From: Zhouia spongiae | GTDB taxonomy: Bacteria; Bacteroidota; Bacteroidia; Flavobacteriales; Flavobacteriaceae | DNA length: 64,000 nt | Direction: 5' to 3' | Assembly (NCBI RefSeq): GCF_022760175.1 | Contig: NZ_CP094326.1 | Location: 868,001-932,000 of the forward strand | In this document: positions 52,048 to 60,888 of the stretch, piece after piece | Layout: every line of letters begins with the position of its first letter | How positions within the stretch are numbered: position 1 is the first letter of the stretch | Translations under genes and position numbers: made by a program | The notes under the pieces: model-generated | Database searches by the model: none | What the model was told of the DNA's origin: nothing | The model's input: the letters and a program-made list of their open reading frames with translations, nothing else

Positions 52048-52821
52048 ATGAAATATTCAGGTCTTATAACCTTGTTCTTCATGGTTCAATTTAGCTATGC
52101 CAACATAGCTATTCTGAATGGTCTGAAGCATGAGCATTCAACATCATCAGGAGATTCAATAAGCGGAGAGATTGATGTGAAAAATATATCTGACGCCCGG
52201 CAAAAGATTATTTTATACCTTCAGGACATTTTAATTCCCTGCCATCAGGATGTAGTTTTTTCTGAACCCGGAAGTTCTGTGAATTCCTTAAATAATTGGA
52301 TCTCCATAGAAAACAACGAGGTTGTACTTGAACCCGGGGAAGTTCGAAAGATCAGATATAAAATTGTTTTTCCAAAGAATATAACTCCTATGGGGTATTG
52401 GAGCATGATCATGGTCGAGGGGCAAACCCCTTTATCTGAACAAAAATTAAAAAGCATTGTAACGGTGAGCTCTAAAATACGCTACGGCGTTCAGGTTATT
52501 TGTAACCTGGCCAATGATTTTGACCAAGCGCTGCAAATTGAAGATGCGAAATACAACCCTGTTACCGGCACTGTAGAAGTTACATTATCCAACCCTTCTG
52601 ATTATGTTGCCAAATCTTCGCTATCTATAGAAATATACAATAAAGAAAGTGAATTAATCTCCGACAAATCTTCTCAGAAGGAGAACATATATCCGGATTC
52701 TTGCAGGACGATCAAAATGCCATTGAATGAAACCCCCGACCCGGGTAAATACACCTGTATGATCATCATGGACCATTCGTCTGAACTTACAGGAACTTCT
52801 TTTGAATTTATCGTTGAGTAA
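52048..52821 (+). CDS. Exported two-domain Ig-like protein, chaperone-like
   Basis: A 257-residue protein with a signal peptide (about residues 1-18) and two predicted beta-sandwich domains (about 19-145 and 150-257). The first contains 'LEPGEVRKIRYKIVFP' followed by 'GYWSMIMVEG', a pattern like the core strands of PapD-type chaperones and DUF916 proteins. The second contains 'NPVTGTVEVTLSNPSDY'. Its place, between a small beta-rich subunit and a large outer-membrane barrel, is that of a periplasmic chaperone. The likeness is structural reasoning, not a database match. Confidence 0.7.
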   Translation: MKYSGLITLFFMVQFSYANIAILNGLKHEHSTSSGDSISGEIDVKNISDARQKIILYLQDILIPCHQDVVFSEPGSSVNSLNNWISIENNEVVLEPGEVRKIRYKIVFPKNITPMGYWSMIMVEGQTPLSEQKLKSIVTVSSKIRYGVQVICNLANDFDQALQIEDAKYNPVTGTVEVTLSNPSDYVAKSSLSIEIYNKESELISDKSSQKENIYPDSCRTIKMPLNETPDPGKYTCMIIMDHSSELTGTSFEFIVE

Positions 52822-52853
52822 CAACTACGTCCCTGACGTAAAAAACAGTTTAT

Positions 52854-55577
52854 TTGATCACCCCAAAAGGAATAGCAGGCTGTAAAAACATAGGCATCAA
52901 TAGCCTTTTACTAGTCGTGTTCCTGCTTTTTGAACCACTAAACGCTCAGCGAACAGCAATAAGCACTCCCAATGACACCATACATATATTGCCCAATAAA
53001 CGCCATACCATTCCGGTAACCTTTTTTAATCCAACACAATTAAAAGACAGCCTGCGCATCCTTTTAAACGTTCCCGGCACCATGTCTGTTTTTCACGATA
53101 TCCCTGAGAATACCGTTTTAGAGGGAAATTCTAAAAAATTATCATTTATCCTGCTAAAGACAAACTCAAAGGTACGCCCTGCGCTATACCCCCTGAAATT
53201 ACATTATGGTAACGGGAAAATAAAACGTGTAAAAACCATATACATAAATCTTCAGGAAGAAGAAAGAACAGAAGCTTCTGTTATCTCTTTTCCCGAGGAA
53301 GTAAAAAGTGATGAGGAATTTTACATTAAGTATTTAATAAAAAACACAGGAAATATAGCCGACACCTTGCAGCTAACATACACGAATGCTGTTGGTGGAG
53401 ATGATTTAAATAAGATCTGGGTCTTACCTCCCGGCAAAGACCTTTCTGTTGAATTGCCTTTCTTCGTACCTGAACAAGGTATTGGGAAAAGCTATTTTAT
53501 GGCAGAAACACATTACAGGTCACTACATAACGGAAAATTAACCAAAATCCGTAAAAGCATCCCTGTTTACCACTCTACACATAATAACGATGAAGATCGG
53601 TTGACTTTTCCGGTTACCGCCGGAATAAAATATTTTAACAGCAGCCTGCCAGAGCAGGAAAACCAAAGTCATTTTCAATTTGAGCTGTCCGGCAGTGGGT
53701 ATGTTGATACCATCAGGAATAAGAAAGTTGATTTTACGCTCAGGGGACCAAGCACCTTGGAGCAACCCAGGTTTGGCAGTTACGATCAATACAGCGTAAA
53801 TTATACATCAGGGAAATTGCATGTTGCACTTGGAGATTATCCGTTAAAACTAAATGTTTTAAGTCTTCAGGGCAGATGGGTCAGAGGTGCAGAGATTAAA
53901 ACATACTTCAACCGGAAAAATTCAATTAAAGCCTTTTATGGGAAGCCCCGTTTTTTTGCACTTACGAATACCCTCTACGGGGCAACATACAGTTATACAA
54001 ACAATAAAAACTTCTCATACTTCCTTGAATGGCTTCAAAAAGAAGAAGATTATAAAAATAAATTACACAATGGATGGATCGGTACAGGCGGTTTCAATTA
54101 CAAAAGAGAAGGGTTTACTTTTCAGGGGCTCTTTTCATATAGCAATGCTGATGCATACAAAGGTCACGGATTTCAAATTAACCCCCAGTTCAGGGACGAC
54201 CTTATAAATGCCTCCGTCGATTACCTGTATGCTTCAAAAGATTTTTTTGGTTATTATAACGATAGCGAGCTTTTAAATGCCCGTTTTCACTATAACTTCC
54301 TAAAACGTTTAAGAATCGGTGTAGGATATAATCAGGCACAATACAACAGACAGCTCGGGGACTTTGAGTTCAACACCCAGCCACAATACAATATGGTGTT
54401 TTCAGATGTGAGGTGGTATTTAAAATCTACTAATTATATCCAGTTCAAATTATACAGGAGGAACAATAAGGATCAGGCTGTAAATGCTACGTTCAATTAT
54501 AAAGAATCTGGTATCAGAAGTATATTAAACTGGAATTTTAACGGGTTTAACGCCAATATTCAACATACAATTTCCGAAACTGTTAACTACCTGATAACCG
54601 ATAACCACAATAGCGGAACCTCGTACAACACCAGGCTTGCCCTTACCTTTAACCCCTTTAACAGTCTTTCTGTTAAACCATATACAGAGCACCTGGCTAC
54701 CAATAGATTTAATCAGGACTCCTCAATAAATGAGACCTATTGGTATTACGGATTGTCTGTTAATTACCGTACAGAGAATTTTAATGGCTCTGTTTTCTGG
54801 AGAAACTCTTATGCCAAAGACGAGTTGTATAAAGACCGAAGCTTTTTTAATGCTCTTCTAAACTATAACATAAATAAAAGGGGACTTTTATCACTGTCAG
54901 GGGGCTACACCGTTTTTCCTTCTCCTCTTGAAAACAAAGACCTTTATTTCAGTCTGGGATACCGGCACCGTTTCGACATCCCATTAGAAAGGAGCAGGAA
55001 TAAGTTTAACTTAATGGGCGACATCCGGTTTTATGGTCAGCAACTCCTGAATAAAACAGGAATCAGGTTCCGGGTAAACAATGACGAGGTTGCCACCGAT
55101 CAGGACGGCCGTTTTGTAATCAGAAACATCAAAACACCGTCTGTAAGGATCGATATCGATAAAAACACCTTACCGGCCGGCTATCTTACCTTTGAAAAGT
55201 TTCCACAAATCGTAAACCTCATGGAAAATGACGTAACACGGATCAACCTGACCCTCGTTAAAGAAAGCAGCTTAAAAGGGAACCTGTCTGTAAAAAAAGC
55301 CCCGTACAGCAAACTCCGGGATTTTAAAATTTATCTCAAACTCTTTAATCAGGATTATCAATATTTTGCCGAGGTAGATAAAAAGAGTATTTTTAGGTTT
55401 ATGCATATTATTCCCGGAACATATAAACTGGAAATAATGAACAACCTTAAAAAAGATCGTATAGAAATTGTTTCCATGGCTGATGAAGTAACCCTTTTGC
55501 CGGGGAAAACCAAAACAGAGAATATTGAACTAAAAGAAACTGAGCGAAAGATCCGCTTTGTTAAATTGAAAAAATAA
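52854..55577 (+). CDS. Large outer-membrane usher-like protein: Ig domains, beta-barrel, two C-terminal domains
   Basis: A 907-residue exported protein starting at a TTG (no ATG lies before the signal, residues about 14-32). Two Ig-like domains follow (about 33-135 and 140-235, the latter with 'IKNTGNIADTLQLTYTNA'). Then comes a long region (about 255-714) of alternating aromatic beta-strands such as 'FSYFLEWLQKEED' and 'YWYYGLSVNYRTENFNG', typical of an outer-membrane barrel. Two C-terminal carboxypeptidase-regulatory/SdrD-B-like domains end it ('VATDQDGRFVIRNI', 'TLPAGYLTF'; and 'FMHIIPGTYKLEI'). No TonB plug is present. The layout recalls fimbrial ushers, but homology is unproven. Confidence 0.72.
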   Translation: MITPKGIAGCKNIGINSLLLVVFLLFEPLNAQRTAISTPNDTIHILPNKRHTIPVTFFNPTQLKDSLRILLNVPGTMSVFHDIPENTVLEGNSKKLSFILLKTNSKVRPALYPLKLHYGNGKIKRVKTIYINLQEEERTEASVISFPEEVKSDEEFYIKYLIKNTGNIADTLQLTYTNAVGGDDLNKIWVLPPGKDLSVELPFFVPEQGIGKSYFMAETHYRSLHNGKLTKIRKSIPVYHSTHNNDEDRLTFPVTAGIKYFNSSLPEQENQSHFQFELSGSGYVDTIRNKKVDFTLRGPSTLEQPRFGSYDQYSVNYTSGKLHVALGDYPLKLNVLSLQGRWVRGAEIKTYFNRKNSIKAFYGKPRFFALTNTLYGATYSYTNNKNFSYFLEWLQKEEDYKNKLHNGWIGTGGFNYKREGFTFQGLFSYSNADAYKGHGFQINPQFRDDLINASVDYLYASKDFFGYYNDSELLNARFHYNFLKRLRIGVGYNQAQYNRQLGDFEFNTQPQYNMVFSDVRWYLKSTNYIQFKLYRRNNKDQAVNATFNYKESGIRSILNWNFNGFNANIQHTISETVNYLITDNHNSGTSYNTRLALTFNPFNSLSVKPYTEHLATNRFNQDSSINETYWYYGLSVNYRTENFNGSVFWRNSYAKDELYKDRSFFNALLNYNINKRGLLSLSGGYTVFPSPLENKDLYFSLGYRHRFDIPLERSRNKFNLMGDIRFYGQQLLNKTGIRFRVNNDEVATDQDGRFVIRNIKTPSVRIDIDKNTLPAGYLTFEKFPQIVNLMENDVTRINLTLVKESSLKGNLSVKKAPYSKLRDFKIYLKLFNQDYQYFAEVDKKSIFRFMHIIPGTYKLEIMNNLKKDRIEIVSMADEVTLLPGKTKTENIELKETERKIRFVKLKK

Positions 55578-55578
55578 T

Positions 55579-56112
55579 ATGAGGCTGGCCTTTTATATAT
55601 TGTTGTGTTCTACCCAATGGCTTTTTGCGCAGATTGACAGCGACATTGTTCCTGTAGAAATAAGCCTCCCCGAAATAGCCTTGCTGGATATTGAAGATGG
55701 TAGTCCTGTAATTTTGAACCAGATCAACCCGACAGAAGCCGGGAACCAACCCGGCTTTGAATCAAACTCGGTTCACTGGATCAATTTTACTTCCGCAGTA
55801 AGTACCGGAACGACCCGAAATATTACAGCTGCCATTGAAGGGGGAAGTATCCCTCCGGGGATAGCATTACAATTAACCCTATCCGGTTATAGTGGCACCG
55901 GTGAAGGAAATCTGGGCACTCCGACGGGTGGAGCTATCACTCTGACAACGTCTCCACAGGATATTATTACGGCCATAGGCGGTGCATATACCGGTAATGG
56001 CGCAGGCAACGGATACCAGGTCGTCTATTCCATTTTATTATCAGATATCAGTTTATTAACCTCAACAACATCAACCAGTTTCGATGTCGTTTATACCATG
56101 ACCAGCTTATGA
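55579..56112 (+). CDS. Small exported beta-rich protein, paralogue of the first subunit
   Basis: A 177-residue protein with a signal peptide (MRLAFYILLCSTQWLFAQ). It shares with the first gene of the unit the segments 'EIALLDIEDGS', 'NITAAIEGGSIPPGI', 'IGGAYTGNGAGNGY' and a C-terminal 'VVYTMTSL'. The ATG lies 1 nt after the usher-like stop, and its own stop overlaps the next start (ATGA). Divergence from the first copy suggests a specialised subunit and not a simple duplicate. Confidence 0.78.
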   Translation: MRLAFYILLCSTQWLFAQIDSDIVPVEISLPEIALLDIEDGSPVILNQINPTEAGNQPGFESNSVHWINFTSAVSTGTTRNITAAIEGGSIPPGIALQLTLSGYSGTGEGNLGTPTGGAITLTTSPQDIITAIGGAYTGNGAGNGYQVVYSILLSDISLLTSTTSTSFDVVYTMTSL

Positions 56113-56609
56113 AACAAGCACCCCTGTTTATCTTCTTTTTTTGCGCATTTTTCTCTAACAGCCAGACGATTACAGTTAACGGGGGAGGCTGGACACCAGC
56201 CATCTCTTCATCTGACATACTTGATGCCGGCAGTGATTACAACACGAATATTTCCAGCAATACAGAACACTCCACCATTAATATCACCGGAACATCGTTG
56301 CTGTGTTTAGGTATCCTGGTAGCTCCCGACTATCAAATTCGAATAAGCCGACAAGACAATAACTGGAACAACCTGTTACAGCTTTTTTTAAGAAGAACAG
56401 GAGATGGAGAACCTACCTTATTATGCTTAGGTTGTTTCATAGAAAACGGCAATAATTATATTGAAATTGAGAGTATTGACAAATACTTTTTTAACATACG
56501 CGGTTGCTACAGTAACATCCCTATTCAGTATGACCTTAGAGGCTTATCCGTCCTTATCCCGCTAGACAGCTATAGCACAGAAGTTATTTATACTATAACC
56601 AATTTCTAA
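56109..56609 (+). CDS. Small exported protein with cysteine pairs, last gene of the unit
   Basis: A 166-residue protein with a signal peptide (MKQAPLFIFFFCAFFSNSQ). The mature part starts 'TITVNGGGWTPAISSSDIL' and has four Cys ('LLCLGILV', 'LLCLGCFIE', 'IRGCYSN') that could form disulfides. It ends VIYTITNF, like the C-termini of the two subunit-like proteins. Its N-terminal and central regions differ from them. By position and cysteine content it could be a tip or terminal component. The start overlaps the previous stop by 4 bp. Confidence 0.72.
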   Translation: MKQAPLFIFFFCAFFSNSQTITVNGGGWTPAISSSDILDAGSDYNTNISSNTEHSTINITGTSLLCLGILVAPDYQIRISRQDNNWNNLLQLFLRRTGDGEPTLLCLGCFIENGNNYIEIESIDKYFFNIRGCYSNIPIQYDLRGLSVLIPLDSYSTEVIYTITNF

Positions 56610-56621
56610 ATTACAGTTTCT

Positions 56622-56882
56622 CTAAAAAAACGGCTCGTAGTCGCTCCTGTCAGACTTTACAATTTTCATAAATAACAAGCCGCGTTCTACCAGCTCAAAT
56701 GCTTCTTTAACTTCAGTGGTCAATACTTTCATTACTTCATCGTAGTTACCGTAAACCTGCGTACTCAAAGGGTTTTCGAGTACCGTAAGTCCGGATTCCC
56801 TCAATTTTTTTATAAAATGGATAATGGCCGGCTCAAATTCGTCCTGAAGCGGGGTTAATGTAAGTTCTACTGATATTTTCAT
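56622..56882 (-). CDS. Thiamine-binding protein family (YkoF/MTH1187-like)
   Basis: An 86-residue protein with the ferredoxin-like fold pattern of the MTH1187/YkoF family: 'KISVELTLTPLQDEFEPAI', 'TQVYGNYDEVMKVL', 'FELVERGLLFMKIVKS'. The ATG at 56882 is chosen because it starts the family-typical first strand; a longer frame from 56909 adds nine unrelated residues. Some members bind thiamine or hydroxymethylpyrimidine. No thiamine genes or TPP riboswitch were seen nearby, so function is tentative. Confidence 0.8.
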   Translation of the reverse strand: MKISVELTLTPLQDEFEPAIIHFIKKLRESGLTVLENPLSTQVYGNYDEVMKVLTTEVKEAFELVERGLLFMKIVKSDRSDYEPFF

Positions 56883-56966
56883 TTTGTTGTTTGTTTTGTA
56901 AATTATCAATGGTGAATAGTGTTTTTTTCTTCAAACTCATAATTCAACACTCCGAATTCTAAAAAT

Positions 56967-57593
56967 TCATATTTCTGACTTTATGGCATAAGCACAGGTA
57001 AACCCCTCAAATTCCAGGAATTTAATTTCGTATTTCTCCAATTGATCATTGTATATGATCCATCCTGTTGTTTCCTGTTCCCCTATTTCAAAAGGAATGA
57101 CTTTGGTGTGTTGTTTAAAACTCATTCCGTCTGTTGCAAAAGCTTTATACAAGCTCTCCTTAACACACCAGACAACGGTTAATTCCCGTACCTGATCAGA
57201 GCTGAGATAATTAAACTCATAATCTATAAACTTATGTGCGATCACTCCTATTTTATCGCGTTGTTTCTCGATATCGATACCAATAACACCATCACTGACG
57301 ATAATAGCAGCGAAAGTAAATGAATGTGTAATGGAGATATGTTTGCCGTCTTTGAGATGCGGCTTCCCGCTACTGTTATAAAACAAATCTGAAGCCTTAT
57401 ACCCTGCCTTTTTTAATAAATGCCTGACACTTAGAAAACCTCGTTGATGTATTTCAGATTTCATGGAGGCGACTCTTGTCCTGCAATTATCCGTTAATTG
57501 TATTCCCTGCAATAGTTCCTCATACGATTCTTCTATCTTCCATATCAGCACCTTAGAGTTGTTTGGGGTAGTTATAGTTTTGTAAAGAGGCAT
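56967..57593 (-). CDS. 4'-phosphopantetheinyl transferase superfamily protein
   Basis: A 208-residue Sfp-like transferase. The magnesium-binding pair is in 'VIGIDIEKQRDKIG', and 'VVWCVKESLYKAF' supplies the conserved Trp/Lys-Glu/Lys motif; 'HISITHSFTFAAI' is the conserved His-Ser segment. It transfers phosphopantetheine from CoA to carrier proteins. No acyl-carrier or megasynthase gene is adjacent, so its partner is elsewhere, probably fatty-acid ACP or a secondary-metabolite carrier. Divergent from ahcY. Confidence 0.9.
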   Translation of the reverse strand: MPLYKTITTPNNSKVLIWKIEESYEELLQGIQLTDNCRTRVASMKSEIHQRGFLSVRHLLKKAGYKASDLFYNSSGKPHLKDGKHISITHSFTFAAIIVSDGVIGIDIEKQRDKIGVIAHKFIDYEFNYLSSDQVRELTVVWCVKESLYKAFATDGMSFKQHTKVIPFEIGEQETTGWIIYNDQLEKYEIKFLEFEGFTCAYAIKSEI

Positions 57594-57613
57594 TTATTCT
57601 AAAAGTTATTATG

Positions 57614-57621
57614 TACCTTTG
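57614..57621 (+). promoter_or_regulatory. Probable -7 box for ahcY
   Basis: TACCTTTG matches TAnnTTTG exactly, 56 nt upstream of the ahcY start in the 84-bp divergent gap with the transferase gene. No good -33 element was found at the ideal distance. Confidence 0.5.
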
Positions 57622-57677
57622 CAGGCACAAATTAATGTATTTCAACACATTTAAAGACGTAAAAATATAAAAGTAAT

Positions 57678-58994
57678 ATGAGTACTAAAACAATTCCATA
57701 CGTACCATACAAAGTAAAGGATATTTCTTTGGCGGATTGGGGTAGAAAAGAGATTGAATTGGCGGAAGCTGAAATGCCCGGACTAATGTCGCTTCGTGAA
57801 GAATACAAAGACGAGCAACCTTTAAAAGGTGCCCGTATAGCGGGTTGTTTACACATGACCGTGCAAACAGCCGTTTTAATTGAAACGCTGGTAGCTTTAG
57901 GCGCAGAAGTAACCTGGAGCTCATGTAATATTTTCTCTACCCAGGATCATGCAGCAGCCGCTATTGCAGCTGCGGGAATTCCCGTTTATGCATGGAAAGG
58001 AATGAACGAAGAAGAATTTGACTGGTGTATTGAACAAACTTTATTCTTTGGCGAAGAGAGAGAGCCCTTAAATATGATCCTGGATGACGGGGGCGATTTA
58101 ACCAATATGGTGTTGGATCAGTATCCTGAACTGGCAAACGGAATTAAAGGTCTATCTGAAGAAACCACTACAGGTGTTCACCGTTTATACGAGCGTATGA
58201 AAAACGGAACTCTTCCGATGCCTGCTATTAATGTAAATGACTCTGTAACCAAATCTAAGTTCGACAATAAATATGGTTGCAGGGAGAGTGCTGTTGATGC
58301 CATTCGACGTGCTACAGACCTTATGCTTGCCGGTAAGCGTGTTATCGTATGTGGTTACGGGGATGTCGGTAAAGGAACCGCGGCTTCTTTCAGAGGAACG
58401 GGAGCTATTGTAACTGTAACGGAAATCGATCCGATTTGTGCTTTACAGGCTGCCATGGATGGTTATGAAGTAAAGCGTTTAGATACTGTTGTAGACAAGG
58501 CTGACATTGTAATCACCACTACGGGAAATAAAGATATTGTGGTAGGCCGTCATTTTGAAAAAATGAAAGATAAGACCATCGTATGTAATATTGGTCATTT
58601 TGATAATGAAATTGATGTAGCCTGGTTAAAAGAAAACTATGGGAATACTTATGTGAACATCAAGCCCCAGGTGGACAAGTACAACATAAACGGTAATGAT
58701 ATTATTTTACTGGCTGAAGGTCGTTTGGTAAACCTTGGATGTGCTACCGGTCACCCTAGCTTTGTAATGAGTAATTCTTTTACAAATCAGACATTGGCCC
58801 AGATCGAATTATGGAACCATAGTGACAACTATAAAAATGAAGTTTATATGCTTCCGAAGCATCTGGATGAAAAAGTGGCAAGGTTACATCTTGAGAAAAT
58901 AGGTGTAGAGCTGGAGGTTTTAAACGAAGAACAAGCTAAGTATATTGGTGTTACGGTAGAAGGCCCATACAAACCTGAATATTACAGATACTAA
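57678..58994 (+). CDS. ahcY: Adenosylhomocysteinase
   Basis: A 438-residue S-adenosylhomocysteine hydrolase of usual length. The NAD-binding motif is [12 protein letters not shown] near residue 222. Substrate-site segments include '[17 protein letters not shown]' and '[20 protein letters not shown]' with the catalytic Lys/Asp. The conserved C-terminus KPEYYRY completes the NAD site. It splits S-adenosylhomocysteine into adenosine and homocysteine, relieving inhibition of methyltransferases. Single gene with promoter and terminator. Confidence 0.97.
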   Translation: MSTKTIPYVPYKVKDISLADWGRKEIELAEAEMPGLMSLREEYKDEQPLKGARIAGCLHMTVQTAVLIETLVALGAEVTWSSCNIFSTQDHAAAAIAAAGIPVYAWKGMNEEEFDWCIEQTLFFGEEREPLNMILDDGGDLTNMVLDQYPELANGIKGLSEETTTGVHRLYERMKNGTLPMPAINVNDSVTKSKFDNKYGCRESAVDAIRRATDLMLAGKRVIVCGYGDVGKGTAASFRGTGAIVTVTEIDPICALQAAMDGYEVKRLDTVVDKADIVITTTGNKDIVVGRHFEKMKDKTIVCNIGHFDNEIDVAWLKENYGNTYVNIKPQVDKYNINGNDIILLAEGRLVNLGCATGHPSFVMSNSFTNQTLAQIELWNHSDNYKNEVYMLPKHLDEKVARLHLEKIGVELEVLNEEQAKYIGVTVEGPYKPEYYRY

Positions 58995-59012
58995 TTCAGA
59001 AATATATTATAT

Positions 59013-59050
59013 AAAAAGCCTTTGGTGATAAACAACCAAAGGCTTTTTCT
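59013..59050. terminator. Bidirectional intrinsic terminator
   Basis: A perfect 14-bp stem AAAAAGCCTTTGGT / ACCAAAGGCTTTTT with an 8-nt loop lies between the convergent ahcY and DUF3332 genes. Confidence 0.88.
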
Positions 59051-59084
59051 TTATATTAAATCTGAAAAAAGTAATTGTAATTTA

Positions 59085-59669
59085 TTAATCCAATTCAGCT
59101 AACATGCCTTCTCCGTAATGCTGGGAAACGGCTTTGTTAATCATAACCAAGCCTTCATCTTGCGTGGCATTCGCATCTATCTGAACTTTTTCTCCGTTTG
59201 GCAGGTAAACATAATAGAAACCTTCTTCAAAAGAAGATAATTTAATCATCTCACCATTTGCTTTAATAGCATTCCAAGATTTTTCACCGGGCTTATAGAA
59301 CAATTCTAACTTCTCTCCTTTTTTAGGCCCTTCTATAACTTTGACGAACATTCTGTTCTTCACAGCAGTCATTTCAATGGTATTACCGTCTTTTTCTACA
59401 ATTTGGGTTTCAACGTCTCCGTCTTTCATAGCTATAGGGTTAGATCCGGACCAGAATTCTATAACGTTGAATATGATGGCATCTCCTAAAAAGAAAAGTC
59501 CGTAGACCGGAATTATATTTAACCCCCAGAAAACAAGGTTATTCACAAATTTACTGTCACTAATCCCCTGGTTCCAGTCTTTTAAATTGTTAAACGCGCT
59601 AAAAGACCCTAAACAACTGGAGCATAACAAAGAAAGGGACAATACTGAACATAAAGCTAATTTTTTCAT
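59085..59669 (-). CDS. DUF3332 family lipoprotein
   Basis: A 194-residue lipoprotein (signal MKKLALCSVLSLSLLCSSC with lipobox at the Cys of 'LLCSSC'). 'GSFSAFNNLKDWNQGISDSK' and a hydrophobic segment 'GLNIIPVYGLFFLGDAIIFN' match the DUF3332 family. The remainder is soluble and beta-rich. The ATG at 59669 is preferred over the TTG at 59687. The function of the family is unknown. Single gene. Confidence 0.83.
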   Translation of the reverse strand: MKKLALCSVLSLSLLCSSCLGSFSAFNNLKDWNQGISDSKFVNNLVFWGLNIIPVYGLFFLGDAIIFNVIEFWSGSNPIAMKDGDVETQIVEKDGNTIEMTAVKNRMFVKVIEGPKKGEKLELFYKPGEKSWNAIKANGEMIKLSSFEEGFYYVYLPNGEKVQIDANATQDEGLVMINKAVSQHYGEGMLAELD

Positions 59670-59799
59670 ATCTGATGATTTAAACAATGGTTATACAATA
59701 TTAAATATATGAAAAATTCTACAAAATCGGACAGACTATTGTCCTTACATCATAAAAGAATACGCTTTACAGCCAGGCAATGTTATAGGAATGATACGA

Positions 59800-59835
59800 T
59801 AAAGCACCTTTCCTTATATGAAAAGATGCTTTATT
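59800..59835 (-). terminator. Hairpin after the phytase gene
   Basis: An imperfect stem of about 14 bp (ATAAAGCATCTTTTC / GGAAAGGTGCTTTAT on the minus strand, with G-U pairs) lies about 27 nt after the phytase stop. No T-run follows, so it may be a weak terminator or a stabilising 3' hairpin. Confidence 0.45.
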
Positions 59836-59861
59836 CTGAGATAATATCTGGTGATTACTCC

Positions 59862-60875
59862 CTAATCTAACTGAAGTTTGGCATAATCGTAGAAATAAAA
59901 AGTTCCATCGTCGTTCATCGCTACAAACAAGCCTTCCGAAAAGACATCGTTCAGAGGTATTGTTACAACATCGCAACCGTCTGTTTCTACGGTATTTAAA
60001 TTTACTGCCTTGACAAAGATGTTCTCTTTCCTGGAGAAAATATTGAACTGCCCTTTTTGCTGGTCTGAAACTATAATGTAACCGCTGCCGTCGGTATTTT
60101 TGGCAATGGCTATACCTTCTATATCTTCCTTAAAATAGTTACCCCCAAAGCAGGCCAGCTCGTCATTTCCTGCTGACGGATCTGCACCATACTTTCTTAT
60201 GCATTCACCTTCGTCTGAATAGTACACATGTCCGTTTTCGTCATCCACAGCTATGGCTTCGATCTCCTTTTTACCGCTGAACTTTCCAAACTTACGCACT
60301 AAAACCGCTTTTACCCCTGTGCTGTCGGCCTGGAATTTATACTGGTGGAGATAATTATCGTCCGGGCCTGATTTACGTCCTACTATTGCATAAATAATCC
60401 CCTCCGGGTTCGATTTATACAGGCTCACTCCCATAGGGGATTTAAAATCGGGTACTGTTTCTTCTGTAAACACAGGATAGCCTCCCCCGTCTAACGGATT
60501 CATATCCGGCACTGAAAAGAGCCTTAACATTCCTCTTTCTCTTTCCGTAAAGGCCAGTACATCTACAGTTACGGAATCGTTTAACTTAAGTCCATAGCGA
60601 AGGTCAACATTATTAGGGCGTTTAATCCCCCTGATGGTTTTCTCTTCGATCACTTTTCCGTTCAGGTCAAAAGCATAAATGGCTCCGTCTGTATTCTTGT
60701 CGGTACCGAAAACGATACTCTCGGCAGGGTTCTCAGGATTGACCCAAATAGCGGGATCGTCGGTATCGTATTTTACCCTCTCGGTAATAACATCCGGATC
60801 GATTGGCGGCAATTTCTTTTCACAAGCTACCATAAACGGTATGCTTAAAAGAACTAAACTCTTCTTTTTTATCAT
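59862..60875 (-). CDS. Beta-propeller phytase lipoprotein
   Basis: A 337-residue lipoprotein (MIKKKSLVLLSIPFMVAC lipobox). The mature protein has the beta-propeller phytase pattern: 'DTDDPAIWVNPENPAES' and 'GTDKNTDGAIYAFDLNGK' early, 'EREGFNVYS'-like blade repeats in altered form, and 'EDIEGIAIAKNTDGSGYII' late, with acidic residues for calcium and phosphate binding. It releases phosphate from phytate outside the cytosol. The ATG at 60875 lies 13 nt after the TonB receptor stop, so the two form an operon. Confidence 0.9.
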   Translation of the reverse strand: MIKKKSLVLLSIPFMVACEKKLPPIDPDVITERVKYDTDDPAIWVNPENPAESIVFGTDKNTDGAIYAFDLNGKVIEEKTIRGIKRPNNVDLRYGLKLNDSVTVDVLAFTERERGMLRLFSVPDMNPLDGGGYPVFTEETVPDFKSPMGVSLYKSNPEGIIYAIVGRKSGPDDNYLHQYKFQADSTGVKAVLVRKFGKFSGKKEIEAIAVDDENGHVYYSDEGECIRKYGADPSAGNDELACFGGNYFKEDIEGIAIAKNTDGSGYIIVSDQQKGQFNIFSRKENIFVKAVNLNTVETDGCDVVTIPLNDVFSEGLFVAMNDDGTFYFYDYAKLQLD

Positions 60876-60888
60876 TGTAAAAACTTTA

